From Natrialbaceae archaeon Tc-Br11_E2g1 (lineage in GTDB: Archaea > Halobacteriota > Halobacteria > Halobacteriales > Natrialbaceae), in contig LKNC01000010.1 in assembly GCA_001564255.1 (NCBI GenBank), forward strand, positions 1 through 20,952: DNA of 20,952 bases, read 5' to 3'. Of the stretch, positions 7,041 to 14,185 are shown in pieces. Position numbers and translations under genes: made by a program. Each line of letters starts with the position of its first letter. Position 1 is the stretch's first letter. The notes under the pieces are model-generated. The model worked only from the letters and a program-made list of their open reading frames with translations, ran no database searches and was not told the DNA's origin.

Positions 7041-7110
7041 CCCCCGCTCGCCACGGGGTGTGCGTCCACCTCCCGGCCGTCCTCACACTCCGGGGAACCC
7101 CGCGGCAACA

Positions 7111-7992
7111 TCACCACCCCTTGCTTCCCAGCGCCGCCGGCACCGCCGTCTTCACCATCTCGAGGTCGTACCGTCCGGTCCGGAACAGTCCGAGTGCGAA
7201 GCCGCCCGCGACGGCCGCCGCGATCCAGTTCCCGTAGAGGACGTTCACGGTCCCCCACAGCAGGACGAAACTCACCAGGTCGTCGAAGATGAACTCACAC
7301 GAGCGCACGCGCTCGAGGAGGGCCGCCCGGTCGAACGCCAGGTCGACGAGGACCACGGCGACGGTTCCCGAGATCACCCACCCGACGTAGTTCGAGACGG
7401 GGACGCCGTAGTAGACCCCCGGCGGGGTGAACTCCCAGAAGCCGACGGCGACGGCGGCGGGGTCGAGGACGAGGTCGATGGCGACGACGGCGACGACCGC
7501 CGCGAGGAGCCTAACGGCGAGGTTTTCCTGCCAGTCACCCAGCAAGAGCAGCGTCAGCAGGTAAGCGTTGCACACCAGCGGGACGAAAAACAGTGGGAGA
7601 GCGAGGGGCACCTCCCCAAGGAGCATCGGCCCGAGCTGGATCGTGTACTCGAATGCACCGTAGGGCCAGTCGGTCCGAACACCGACGATTTCGATGGCGT
7701 AGGTGTATACCGTGAGGACGGCGAAACAGGCCAGCGCCCACGCACCGATCTTCGGCAGGAGGCCAACGAGAAGTGGCGAGCGCATGACGAGCGTCCCAAA
7801 GAGGATGAGCAGGGGGTTGTACTCGAGTGGCCCCGGCAGGAGTCCCTCGGCGCTGGCGACCAGTGTCACCGCGCCGACGGCGGGGAAGACCACGGCGATC
7901 GTAAAGCGATTCTCCCGGATCAGGGCCTCGAGGCGTCGCTGGATCGCCTCTCGGCCGCTCGTGTCGGAATCAGTGTGATAATCGTTATTCAT
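7111..7992 (-). CDS. cruF: Bisanhydrobacterioruberin hydratase
   Basis: The product is a 293-residue polytopic membrane protein of the carotenoid biosynthesis family that includes CruF. In haloarchaea CruF adds water at the C50 ends to finish bacterioruberin. About eight hydrophobic segments are visible, and the conserved segment EIVGVRTDWPYGAFEYT (101-117) carries the family pattern of E..GV.T.WPYG.F.Y. The ATG at 7992 overlaps the lyeJ stop by 8 nt (ATGAATAA), so translation is probably coupled and the in-frame upstream GTG/ATG extension is unnecessary. It is the third gene of a crtD-lyeJ-cruF operon, the order described for Haloarcula and other haloarchaea. The product acts in the cytoplasmic membrane, where bacterioruberin accumulates. 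Confidence 0.9.
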   Translation of the reverse strand: MNNDYHTDSDTSGREAIQRRLEALIRENRFTIAVVFPAVGAVTLVASAEGLLPGPLEYNPLLILFGTLVMRSPLLVGLLPKIGAWALACFAVLTVYTYAIEIVGVRTDWPYGAFEYTIQLGPMLLGEVPLALPLFFVPLVCNAYLLTLLLLGDWQENLAVRLLAAVVAVVAIDLVLDPAAVAVGFWEFTPPGVYYGVPVSNYVGWVISGTVAVVLVDLAFDRAALLERVRSCEFIFDDLVSFVLLWGTVNVLYGNWIAAAVAGGFALGLFRTGRYDLEMVKTAVPAALGSKGW

Positions 7993-8857
7993 ACAGTAGC
8001 CACCAGAGTCCACCCATCGTCAACAGCGTCCCCACGAGGGTGTTTACCGCGGGGAACCACCAGTACGCCCGGTGTACGGAGACACTCGAGGCCGCCACGC
8101 CCGCGACGAAGACGGGGTAGACGGCGAGGGCCGCGCCGAGTCGGTAGTCGATCGCGCCGAAAGAAACAGCCGCGGCGAGCCAGCAGGCACCACAGTAGGC
8201 GTACGTCCGGGCCTCCCCGAGGACCGTCGCGGTGGTCCGGACTCTCGCCCGTCGGTCGGGTTCGATGTCGGGGATCGCAGAGAACGTGTGCATCCCCATC
8301 GCCCACAGCCAGGCCCCGACGATTGCGAGGAGGGGCGGTTGACTCCCGGAGACGGCGACGTAGGCGGCGATCCCCGGGGTGACGTAGAGGCCGTTCGAGA
8401 GCGAGTCCAGAAACGGCGTGGTCTTGAATCGAGCGGGCGGGGCGCTGTAGGCCGCTCCCAACAGGAGGAAGACGGCGATCCACGCCCAGGCCGAAAGCGA
8501 GAGGAGGGCGAGAAGTGGGATCGCGAGGGCGACACAGACGGCGACCACGGCCGGGACGAACCGCTGGCCCTCATAGCGGGCCTCCCGCCCCGCTTTTTTC
8601 GGGTTATCCGCGTCGATGTCACGGTCGTAGACGTCGTTTATCCCGTAGAGGAAGACGTTGGCGGGCACGAGGAAATACGCGAACAGGGCGACCGTCGTCG
8701 GGGTCACCAGGTCGTTACTCGAGCCCGCGCCGTAGGCGACCCCGACGAGCACCGGCCCGGCGAGGTAGAGCCAAAAACGCGGCCGCGAGAGAACCAGCAG
8801 GTACGCGAGTCGGCCGGTCGGACTCGAGTGTGTACGGGCGAGGTTTCCGTCGGTCAC
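7985..8857 (-). CDS. lyeJ: Lycopene elongase / 1,2-hydratase (UbiA-family prenyltransferase)
   Basis: The product is a 290-residue UbiA-superfamily membrane prenyltransferase. In haloarchaea LyeJ adds C5 units to lycopene and hydrates it, giving the C50 skeleton. The Mg-prenyl-diphosphate motif NDVYDRDIDADNPKK (74-88) fits NDxxDxxxD, and a second Asp motif DIEPD lies at 197-201. About eight to nine membrane helices are visible. The start is GTG at 8857. It is supported by a Shine-Dalgarno GAGGTG (8865-8870) 7 nt upstream, sensible for an internal operon gene 52 nt after crtD. The stop overlaps the cruF start by 8 nt. The plus strand is also open for 466 codons across lyeJ and cruF, but that is an Arg/Asp-rich antisense artefact. 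Confidence 0.92.
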   Translation of the reverse strand: MTDGNLARTHSSPTGRLAYLLVLSRPRFWLYLAGPVLVGVAYGAGSSNDLVTPTTVALFAYFLVPANVFLYGINDVYDRDIDADNPKKAGREARYEGQRFVPAVVAVCVALAIPLLALLSLSAWAWIAVFLLLGAAYSAPPARFKTTPFLDSLSNGLYVTPGIAAYVAVSGSQPPLLAIVGAWLWAMGMHTFSAIPDIEPDRRARVRTTATVLGEARTYAYCGACWLAAAVSFGAIDYRLGAALAVYPVFVAGVAASSVSVHRAYWWFPAVNTLVGTLLTMGGLWWLLYE

Positions 8858-8864
8858 GTGAACC

Positions 8865-8870
8865 CACCTC
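8865..8870 (-). promoter_or_regulatory. Shine-Dalgarno site that sets the lyeJ GTG start
   Basis: GAGGTG on the minus strand is complementary to the 16S rRNA 3' end and sits 7 nt before the GTG at 8857. It is the clearest ribosome binding site I noticed in the window, where most first genes look leaderless. Confidence 0.7.
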
Positions 8871-8909
8871 GGGTGTCGACCCCCCGTCTCTCACCCCCTC
8901 GAGGCGCCC

Positions 8910-10475
8910 TCATTCGCTCAGCGGAGTTTCGGCTTCGGGAACCCCGTGGTCCTCGAGGACGTTCTCGGCGGTGATGTCCCCGCTTATGAGACACATCGGG
9001 ACGCCGATGCCGGGCGTGGTGTTGCCGCCGACGAAGTACAGCCCGTCGACCTCCTTCGAGCGGTGGGGCGGCCGGAAGAGGGCGGTCTGGCGTAAGGTGT
9101 GTGCCATTCCGAGGGCGGTGCCCTTGTAGCTGTTGTACCTGTCAGCGAAGTCCTCGACGCAGAAGCGTTCCTCGACGACGATGCGATCGCGCAGGTCGAC
9201 GCCCGTGTTCGCGGCGACGTCCTCGAGGACCAGATCGCGGTACTGCTGGCGGAGTTCGGGGGTGTCCTCGAGACCGGGGGCGATCGGGACGAGGGCGAAC
9301 AGGTTGCTGTGACCTTCCGGCGCGACGTCGTCGTCGGTTTCGGAGGGGACACAGAGGTAGTACGCCGGATCGTCGGGCCAGGCGGGGTCGTCGAAGATCT
9401 GCTCGAAGTGTTCGTCCCAGTCGGTGGGCAAGACGAGCGTGTGGTGGGCGAGTTCGGGCACCTCGCCTTCGACGCCCAGATAGAGCAAGAACGCCGAGGG
9501 GGCGTAGGTGCGTGAATCCCAGTAGTCTTCGTCGTAGCCGCGTTTCTCCGGCGGGAGCAGTTCGAGTTCGGTGTGGGCGTAGTCGGCGTTGCTCACCACG
9601 AGGTCGGCGGCGATCGGCCCCTCTGGGGTCTCGAGGTTGAACGCCCCCGCACGGCCTTTGATCGCCGTCACGGGCCGTCCCGTCTCGTAGGTGACGCCGA
9701 GTTCCTCACCTAACTCGACCATCCCGTCGATCACGCCGCCGAGTCCGTTCTCGGGGTAGTAGACGCCGAGGTTGAAGTCGACGTGGCTCATCAGATTGTA
9801 CAGCGCGGGCGTGTTCGTCGGCGACCCCCCGAGGAACACGAGCGTGTACTGCATGATCTGCTGGAGTTTGGGATGGTCGAAGTACTTCTCGACGTGGCCT
9901 TGCATCGAGCCCAAAAGTGAGAGCCCACGGGCCTGCCGGGCGACGTCCAGGTCGATGAAATCCCGCAGCCTCGAGCGATCCTCGTAGACGAAGTGTTCCA
10001 TCCCCACCTCGTAGTTCAGTTCCGACTTCTCGAGATACTCCTCTAGGGCCTCGCCGGCTCCCTCCTCGTAGGACTCGAAGATCCGCTTTGAGCGCTCGAG
10101 GTCAGGAGTGATATCCACCTTGTCCACGTGTGCTCGCGGGCTCTGCCCGCTCGCATCGTCCGCGGAGTTTCGCTCCGCGCTATCTTTGAAGAAGATCCGG
10201 TAGTGGGGATCGAGGTGGGTCAACTCGTAGTACTCCTCGGGCGTTCGGTCGAAGTGGCCGAAAAACCGCTCGAAGACGTCGGGCATCAGGTACCACGACG
10301 GCCCCATATCGAAGGTGAAGCCGTCGACCTCGAGGCGGCTGGCTCGGCCACCGAGCTGGTCGTTTTTCTCGACGACGGTCACGTCGCCACCTCGGTCGGC
10401 GAGATAACAGGCAGTCGAGAGACCACCGACCCCACCACCGATGACGACGATCGACTGGCCGGATAGCGATTGCAT
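8910..10475 (-). CDS. crtD: Carotenoid 3,4-desaturase (CrtI/CrtD family)
   Basis: The product is a 521-residue FAD-dependent carotenoid desaturase. The N-terminal dinucleotide fold IVVIGGGVGGLSTACYLADR (9-28) and VVEKNDQLGGRAS (34-46) are intact. The C-terminal FAD-binding signature GGNTTPGIGVP (483-493) in LYFVGGNTTPGIGVP is too. CrtI (phytoene to lycopene) and CrtD (introducing the 3,4 double bonds of C50 carotenoids) are paralogues. CrtD is chosen because this gene heads an operon with lyeJ and cruF. Residues about 99-117 form an insert (SAERNSADDASGQSPRAH) where relatives usually have one or a few residues, and this insert is encoded by two DNA palindromes. The ATG at 10475 has a TATA element 28 nt upstream. 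Which desaturase it is rests on context, not on residues. Confidence 0.85.
   Translation of the reverse strand: MQSLSGQSIVVIGGGVGGLSTACYLADRGGDVTVVEKNDQLGGRASRLEVDGFTFDMGPSWYLMPDVFERFFGHFDRTPEEYYELTHLDPHYRIFFKDSAERNSADDASGQSPRAHVDKVDITPDLERSKRIFESYEEGAGEALEEYLEKSELNYEVGMEHFVYEDRSRLRDFIDLDVARQARGLSLLGSMQGHVEKYFDHPKLQQIMQYTLVFLGGSPTNTPALYNLMSHVDFNLGVYYPENGLGGVIDGMVELGEELGVTYETGRPVTAIKGRAGAFNLETPEGPIAADLVVSNADYAHTELELLPPEKRGYDEDYWDSRTYAPSAFLLYLGVEGEVPELAHHTLVLPTDWDEHFEQIFDDPAWPDDPAYYLCVPSETDDDVAPEGHSNLFALVPIAPGLEDTPELRQQYRDLVLEDVAANTGVDLRDRIVVEERFCVEDFADRYNSYKGTALGMAHTLRQTALFRPPHRSKEVDGLYFVGGNTTPGIGVPMCLISGDITAENVLEDHGVPEAETPLSE
10136..10179. repeat. Paired palindromes inserted in crtD
   Basis: Two hairpins lie 10 nt apart: GCGGGC-TCT-GCCCGC (10136-10150) and CGCGGAG-TTTCG-CTCCGCG (10161-10179). 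They are in frame and encode a low-complexity loop of CrtD (residues about 99-117). They look like a short palindromic insertion rather than conserved coding sequence. Confidence 0.65.
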
Positions 10476-10499
10476 AGTTGAACCGAGTATCGCCTCGTT

Positions 10500-10506
10500 G
10501 ATAAGC
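10500..10506 (-). promoter_or_regulatory. TATA box of the crtD-lyeJ-cruF operon
   Basis: On the minus strand this reads GCTTATC, centred about 28 nt upstream of the crtD ATG at 10475. This is consistent with a leaderless operon mRNA. Confidence 0.6.
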
Positions 10507-10685
10507 GTAGGTCTTTCCAGAGTAGGGATACTGTCAGGCTATCTGATATGTGGGCGCTGGGTTCGTATAGTGTACCCGACGACGTCGACGGTACCGTGGT
10601 CGGCCTCGACGAGTGGAAACGAGCGACGCGGTAGTCTCGAGAAGGGACCGGCGGTTTCTTCCCGCTTGCCCGCCCACCCTCGGAC

Positions 10686-11882
10686 ATGGACGCCGAACTC
10701 ATCGACCACGAACTTCCCCTCTCGCGTAAGTCGGTCCTGCCCGGAACGGGCTTTTTCTATCCCGACAGCCTCGAGGAAGACCTCGCTGCTGAACGGGCCA
10801 AGGAGACCCTCGAGGGTGCGAAGGTCGCCGTCGTCGCCGACACCGACGCCGACGGACTGGCCTGTGTCGCATTGCTCAGGGAAGCCCACGACGACGTACA
10901 GCACGTTCCGGAACCCGAAGCGGACGAACTCGAGGGGGACGACGGGACGGAGCCCACACTCGAGGCCGACGACCTCGAAGTGCCCGAACCGACGCCCCAC
11001 CGCGTCGCCTTGCTCCCGGCGAGCCCACACAACCTCGAGGATCAACTCGCCCACGTCGCCGAGTTCGCCGACGACGGCATCGATCTGTACGTCTGTGACC
11101 TCTGTCCGGACAGATACGAGTACGTCGACGAAGAACTCGAGGCCGCCCTCGAAGTCGCCGACGACGCCGCGTGGTACGACCACCACCAGTGGGACGAGGA
11201 GGTCGCCACGGCAGTCCGTGAAGCCGGCGTCGACCTCGAGGTCGGCGACTCCGAAGAGGAGTGTAGCGCCGACGTCGTCTACCGCGAACTCGAGTACGAC
11301 TTCGAACCCAAACACGAGGAACTGGCTACGGTCACCCGCGACCACGACCTCTGGCTTCGCGAGGACCCACGCAGCGACGACCTGGCCGATTACGCCTACT
11401 GGACCGATTCGGCGGAGTACACCGAGGTCGTCCGGGAGTACGGTGCGGATCTGCCCGAGTGGGTCGAGGAGTACATCGCCGAGAAACGTATCGAGAAGGA
11501 GGCGCTGATCGAGCGGGCGGCCGCCCGCGCGGAGTATCGCGAGGTCGGCGGTTACACCGTCGGCGTCACCTACGGCCGGTGTTCACAGAACGAGGTCGCG
11601 GAAGCGATGCGTGAGGAGGGTGCAGACGCGTCGGTGGTCGTCAAACCCGCCGGCTCGGCCTCGATCCGCGGGACCGACGAGTTCGATCGCTGTCACGAGG
11701 TCGCTGGCCTCGTCAACGGCGGCGGCCATCCCAAGGCCGCGGGCTGTAAGCCCGACATCTACGACGACATGCTCGATTACGCGAACCACTGGACGACCCG
11801 TGGCGCGGTGACAAAGCAGGTCATCCTCGATGCGTTCAACGAAGTCGTCGCCGACGAAGACCAAGAGCAAGACGAGGAGTAG
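10686..11882 (+). CDS. DHH/DHHA1-family phosphoesterase (RecJ-like)
   Basis: The product is a 398-residue cytoplasmic metal-dependent phosphoesterase. Motif I is ADTDADG (51-57), the Dx(H/D)xD site for Mn. Motif III is YDHHQWD (164-170), the DHH signature. TRDHDLW (217-223) supplies another Asp/His, and the C-terminal DHHA1 substrate-binding motif is GGGHPKAAGC (345-354). An acidic insert lies at about 75-105. Relatives include archaeal RecJ-like 5'-3' exonucleases and oligonucleotide or cyclic-dinucleotide hydrolases, and sequence alone does not decide between them. The first motif has Asp (DTDADG) where many members have His (DHDADG). The gene stands alone, divergent from crtD, with no strong TATA box recognised. 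The ATG at 10686 gives the usual family N-terminus. Confident of family, not of substrate. Confidence 0.9.
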   Translation: MDAELIDHELPLSRKSVLPGTGFFYPDSLEEDLAAERAKETLEGAKVAVVADTDADGLACVALLREAHDDVQHVPEPEADELEGDDGTEPTLEADDLEVPEPTPHRVALLPASPHNLEDQLAHVAEFADDGIDLYVCDLCPDRYEYVDEELEAALEVADDAAWYDHHQWDEEVATAVREAGVDLEVGDSEEECSADVVYRELEYDFEPKHEELATVTRDHDLWLREDPRSDDLADYAYWTDSAEYTEVVREYGADLPEWVEEYIAEKRIEKEALIERAAARAEYREVGGYTVGVTYGRCSQNEVAEAMREEGADASVVVKPAGSASIRGTDEFDRCHEVAGLVNGGGHPKAAGCKPDIYDDMLDYANHWTTRGAVTKQVILDAFNEVVADEDQEQDEE

Positions 11883-11903
11883 CGACCGAGGACGAAGGCC
11901 GCC

Positions 11904-12593
11904 CTATTCTCGAGCCAGATACCGGATCACGAGCTGTAACACGTGGACGAAGACGCCGGCGACGGCGATGTAGACCCCGATCGTCTGGAGGGTCACGGAA
12001 TCCGCCCGGTGGTCACGGACGCGCCAGATCTCCCAGCCGAGTCGAAGGAGAAAGCCGAGGAAGATCAGGACGAAGCCCACGAGCAAGACGGGCGAGAAGA
12101 GGGTCCCGACGGCGATGGCGACCACGCCACCGATAAAGGAGAAGTTGGCGTAGGTGCCCCACGACTCGAAGGTCTTCGACCGGGCGTAGACGTAGGTCGC
12201 GATCAGTCCGGTCAACAGAGCGACGACGACCGCCGTCACGACCAACACGGTAGGCTGAGCCGCTCTGGGAACCGCCGAGAGGACGCCCGCGCCGAAGACG
12301 CCGAAAGCGAGCTGGAGGACCATCATTCCGATGAAGGCAATACCCAGGTCCCCGCCCTCGACGCCGCGCTCGGCGATCAACTCCCCGCCCATAATCGCCG
12401 CGCCGTAGACGAGCACGCCGACGATGGGTATCGCAAAGAGGTAGTCGTTGACGACGGCCAGTGGGGTCGCGACGATCAGGTACATCAGGGCGACGTTTAT
12501 CGCCATGAGTGCACTCGCCCCGCCGACGACCCGCCACTCCCGACTCGAGAGGACGAAGCCACCGGTTTCGGCGGGTGTCTCGTAGGAACTCAT
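11904..12593 (-). CDS. Seven-helix integral membrane protein, possibly Bax inhibitor-1-like
   Basis: The product is a 229-residue protein with seven predicted membrane helices spread over its length and little outside the membrane. The segment FESWGTYANFSFIGGVVAIAVG and the final helix GVYIAVAGVFVHVLQLVIRYL are reminiscent of the Bax inhibitor-1/YccA (TMBIM) family, whose members are seven-helix Ca2+ or H+ leak channels. The resemblance is weak and the function is not established. The ATG at 12593 (MSSYETP) is preferred to an ATG at 12602, because the TATA-like CCCTTAGG is about 29 nt from the former. It lies 68 nt downstream of the small gene at 12662-13090 on the same strand, so the two may be co-transcribed, although it has a possible promoter of its own. 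Confidence 0.82.
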   Translation of the reverse strand: MSSYETPAETGGFVLSSREWRVVGGASALMAINVALMYLIVATPLAVVNDYLFAIPIVGVLVYGAAIMGGELIAERGVEGGDLGIAFIGMMVLQLAFGVFGAGVLSAVPRAAQPTVLVVTAVVVALLTGLIATYVYARSKTFESWGTYANFSFIGGVVAIAVGTLFSPVLLVGFVLIFLGFLLRLGWEIWRVRDHRADSVTLQTIGVYIAVAGVFVHVLQLVIRYLARE

Positions 12594-12661
12594 CGTTATC
12601 ATCTACGACGGTCTCCCGCCTAAGGGTTCGGACGGAAATTGACTGCAGAGACGCCGGTCGT

Positions 12662-13090
12662 CTACTCTTCGCCGGCGACCCACTTATCCGAGTAGGCCGT
12701 CCCACAGCTACACATCGCGTAGGCGTGGATCACGTCGCCGTCGGCGTAGATGCCACCGACCTCCTCGTTTTGCTCTTCGGAGAAGGCGAAGACGAACTCC
12801 ACGTCGTGGTCGCCACCCGCAGGTTCGTCCGGACAGGTTCCCCCGGTCAGGTCGCTATCGATGGTCCCCTCGAGGCCCATCGCTGCGCCGGCGAACTCCA
12901 TCGCGCCGGTTCCCGTCGCCGCCTGGAAGGCGTTACGTCCGCTCTCGCCGTCGACGACGATCAGGACGCCCCCGTCGACTGGCTGGCCGTAGCTCTCGAG
13001 GCGGTCGTCCTCGACGAACGAGTCGGCCAGAAAGAGCGCGACGTCGTCGGGGCGGTCCCCTGCGAGGAATCGTGCGGGTACGTCAGTCAT
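12662..13090 (-). CDS. Small acidic haloarchaeal protein (DUF5807-like)
   Basis: The product is a 142-residue, acidic, soluble protein of unknown function. The N-terminus VPARFLAGDRPDDVALFLADSFVEDDRL looks like proteins annotated as DUF5807 in haloarchaea, but I recall this label from memory and cannot check it. A Gly-rich middle (ATGTGAMEFAGAAMGLEGT) is followed by CPDEPAGGDHD and a C-terminal CSCGTAYSDKW. The three cysteines and nearby histidines could bind a metal, which is inference. The ATG at 13090 has TATA-like CACTTTTTCC 28 nt upstream. The gene is divergent from rio1 and precedes the seven-helix membrane protein gene on the same strand. Confidence 0.8.
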   Translation of the reverse strand: MTDVPARFLAGDRPDDVALFLADSFVEDDRLESYGQPVDGGVLIVVDGESGRNAFQAATGTGAMEFAGAAMGLEGTIDSDLTGGTCPDEPAGGDHDVEFVFAFSEEQNEEVGGIYADGDVIHAYAMCSCGTAYSDKWVAGEE

Positions 13091-13113
13091 GAGGCGGGGT
13101 TACCACTCGAGGC

Positions 13114-13123
13114 GGAAAAAGTG
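13114..13123 (-). promoter_or_regulatory. TATA-like element of the small acidic protein gene
   Basis: On the minus strand this reads CACTTTTTCC, centred about 28 nt upstream of the ATG at 13090. Confidence 0.5.
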
Positions 13124-13172
13124 CGCGTCCCTGGACGCGGAAAGAGGCGCGTCCTCGCACGACCGAACCCAG

Positions 13173-13179
13173 TACTTTA
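13173..13179 (+). promoter_or_regulatory. TATA box of rio1
   Basis: TACTTTA is centred about 31 nt upstream of the rio1 ATG at 13207, giving a leaderless or very short-leader mRNA. Confidence 0.5.
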
Positions 13180-13206
13180 CCCGCCTGGCGTGGTACTGTC
13201 AGGTAG

Positions 13207-14079
13207 ATGGACGAGGAGTTCGAACTGGTAGACCCCGGAGAAGTCGAGACGCCGGGTGACGAGTGGGAGGAGATCGACGTCTCCGATACGGAGGCAGATC
13301 GCATCGCCAGAAAGCGCGACCGGGAGTTCGAACAGTTCGAACAGCGGATCAAAGACGCCGATCAGTTCAAAGTCGAGCAGTCGGTGTTCGACGACGCGAC
13401 GTTCGCCGCCCTCTACAAACTCGTCCAGGACAGCCACGTCGAGGCCTTCGGCGGGCCGATCTCGACGGGCAAGGAGGCGAACGTCTACCACGCACTCGGA
13501 GACGACCGGGAGGTCGCCGTAAAGATCTACCGGATCAACGCCTCGAACTTCAAGCAGATGCGCGATTACTTGGAGGGCGACCCCCGCTTTGAGGGTCTCG
13601 GCGGGAAGAAAACGGACGTCGTCCTGGCGTGGGTGAAAAAGGAATCGGCCAACTTAGAACGCGCTGCCCGGGCGGGCGTTCGCGTCCCCGAACCGATCGC
13701 CGTCCAGCGAAACGTCCTGGTGATGGAGTACATCGGAAACGACGACGACGGACGGGCCAAACGCCTCGGCGAGGTCCACATCGAGAACCCACGGACTGCC
13801 TACGAGGTCTTGCGGGAGTACATGCGCCGGCTCTACTCGGCCGGGCTGATCCACGGCGACCTGAGCGAGTACAACGTGGTCTTCCACGAGGGGGAACTCG
13901 TCGTGATCGACCTCGGACAGGCCGTCACCGTCCACCACCCCAACAGCCGCGAGTTTTTAGAGCGTGACTGTACGAACGTCGCGAACTTCTTTGCCCGACA
14001 GGGCCTCGAGGTGACGGGAGAGGGGTTACTCGAGTTCGTGACGAGTCCGGAGCCCGATCCCTCCCGCAACGACGGGTAG
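13207..14079 (+). CDS. rio1: RIO1-family serine/threonine protein kinase
   Basis: The product is a 290-residue atypical protein kinase of the RIO1 group, which acts in small-subunit ribosome maturation in archaea and eukaryotes. The signature nucleotide loop STGKEANVYHA (86-96) is the RIO1/RIO3 form. The ATP-anchoring Lys is K106 in VAVKIYR. The hinge is VMEYIG. The catalytic loop IHGDLSEYNVV has D218 and N223, and the metal-binding DLG is D235 in VIDLGQAV. A helical, charged N-terminal region (about 1-60) precedes the kinase fold, as is usual for Rio1. All key residues are present, so it should be active. It appears monocistronic here. The ATG at 13207 is supported by the TATA element and by family length. 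Confidence 0.95.
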   Translation: MDEEFELVDPGEVETPGDEWEEIDVSDTEADRIARKRDREFEQFEQRIKDADQFKVEQSVFDDATFAALYKLVQDSHVEAFGGPISTGKEANVYHALGDDREVAVKIYRINASNFKQMRDYLEGDPRFEGLGGKKTDVVLAWVKKESANLERAARAGVRVPEPIAVQRNVLVMEYIGNDDDGRAKRLGEVHIENPRTAYEVLREYMRRLYSAGLIHGDLSEYNVVFHEGELVVIDLGQAVTVHHPNSREFLERDCTNVANFFARQGLEVTGEGLLEFVTSPEPDPSRNDG

Positions 14080-14156
14080 GCGGGGGATTCCGGGATACGT
14101 ATCAGCCTATCCGAGTAGTCGTCGTAGAATGACCCTCACCGTGGCGTGTCAAAAGT

Positions 14157-14164
14157 GTTTTTAA
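14157..14164 (+). promoter_or_regulatory. TATA box of the cupredoxin gene
   Basis: GTTTTTAA is centred 25 nt upstream of the ATG at 14186 but only about 10 nt upstream of the in-frame ATG at 14171. The latter therefore cannot be the start of a transcript made from this promoter. Confidence 0.65.
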
Positions 14165-14185
14165 TCTGAAATGCTAGGTGGTGAC

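Noticed and set aside
6982..8382. 466-codon plus-strand ORF antisense to cruF and lyeJ
   Set aside because: Very rich in Arg, Asp, Gly and Pro, with no recognisable domain. GC-rich genomes routinely leave antisense frames open, and the minus strand has clear cruF and lyeJ.
10441..11508. 355-codon plus-strand ORF over the DHH gene in another frame
   Set aside because: Ser/Thr/Arg/Pro-rich frame shadow. The DHH frame carries all catalytic motifs.
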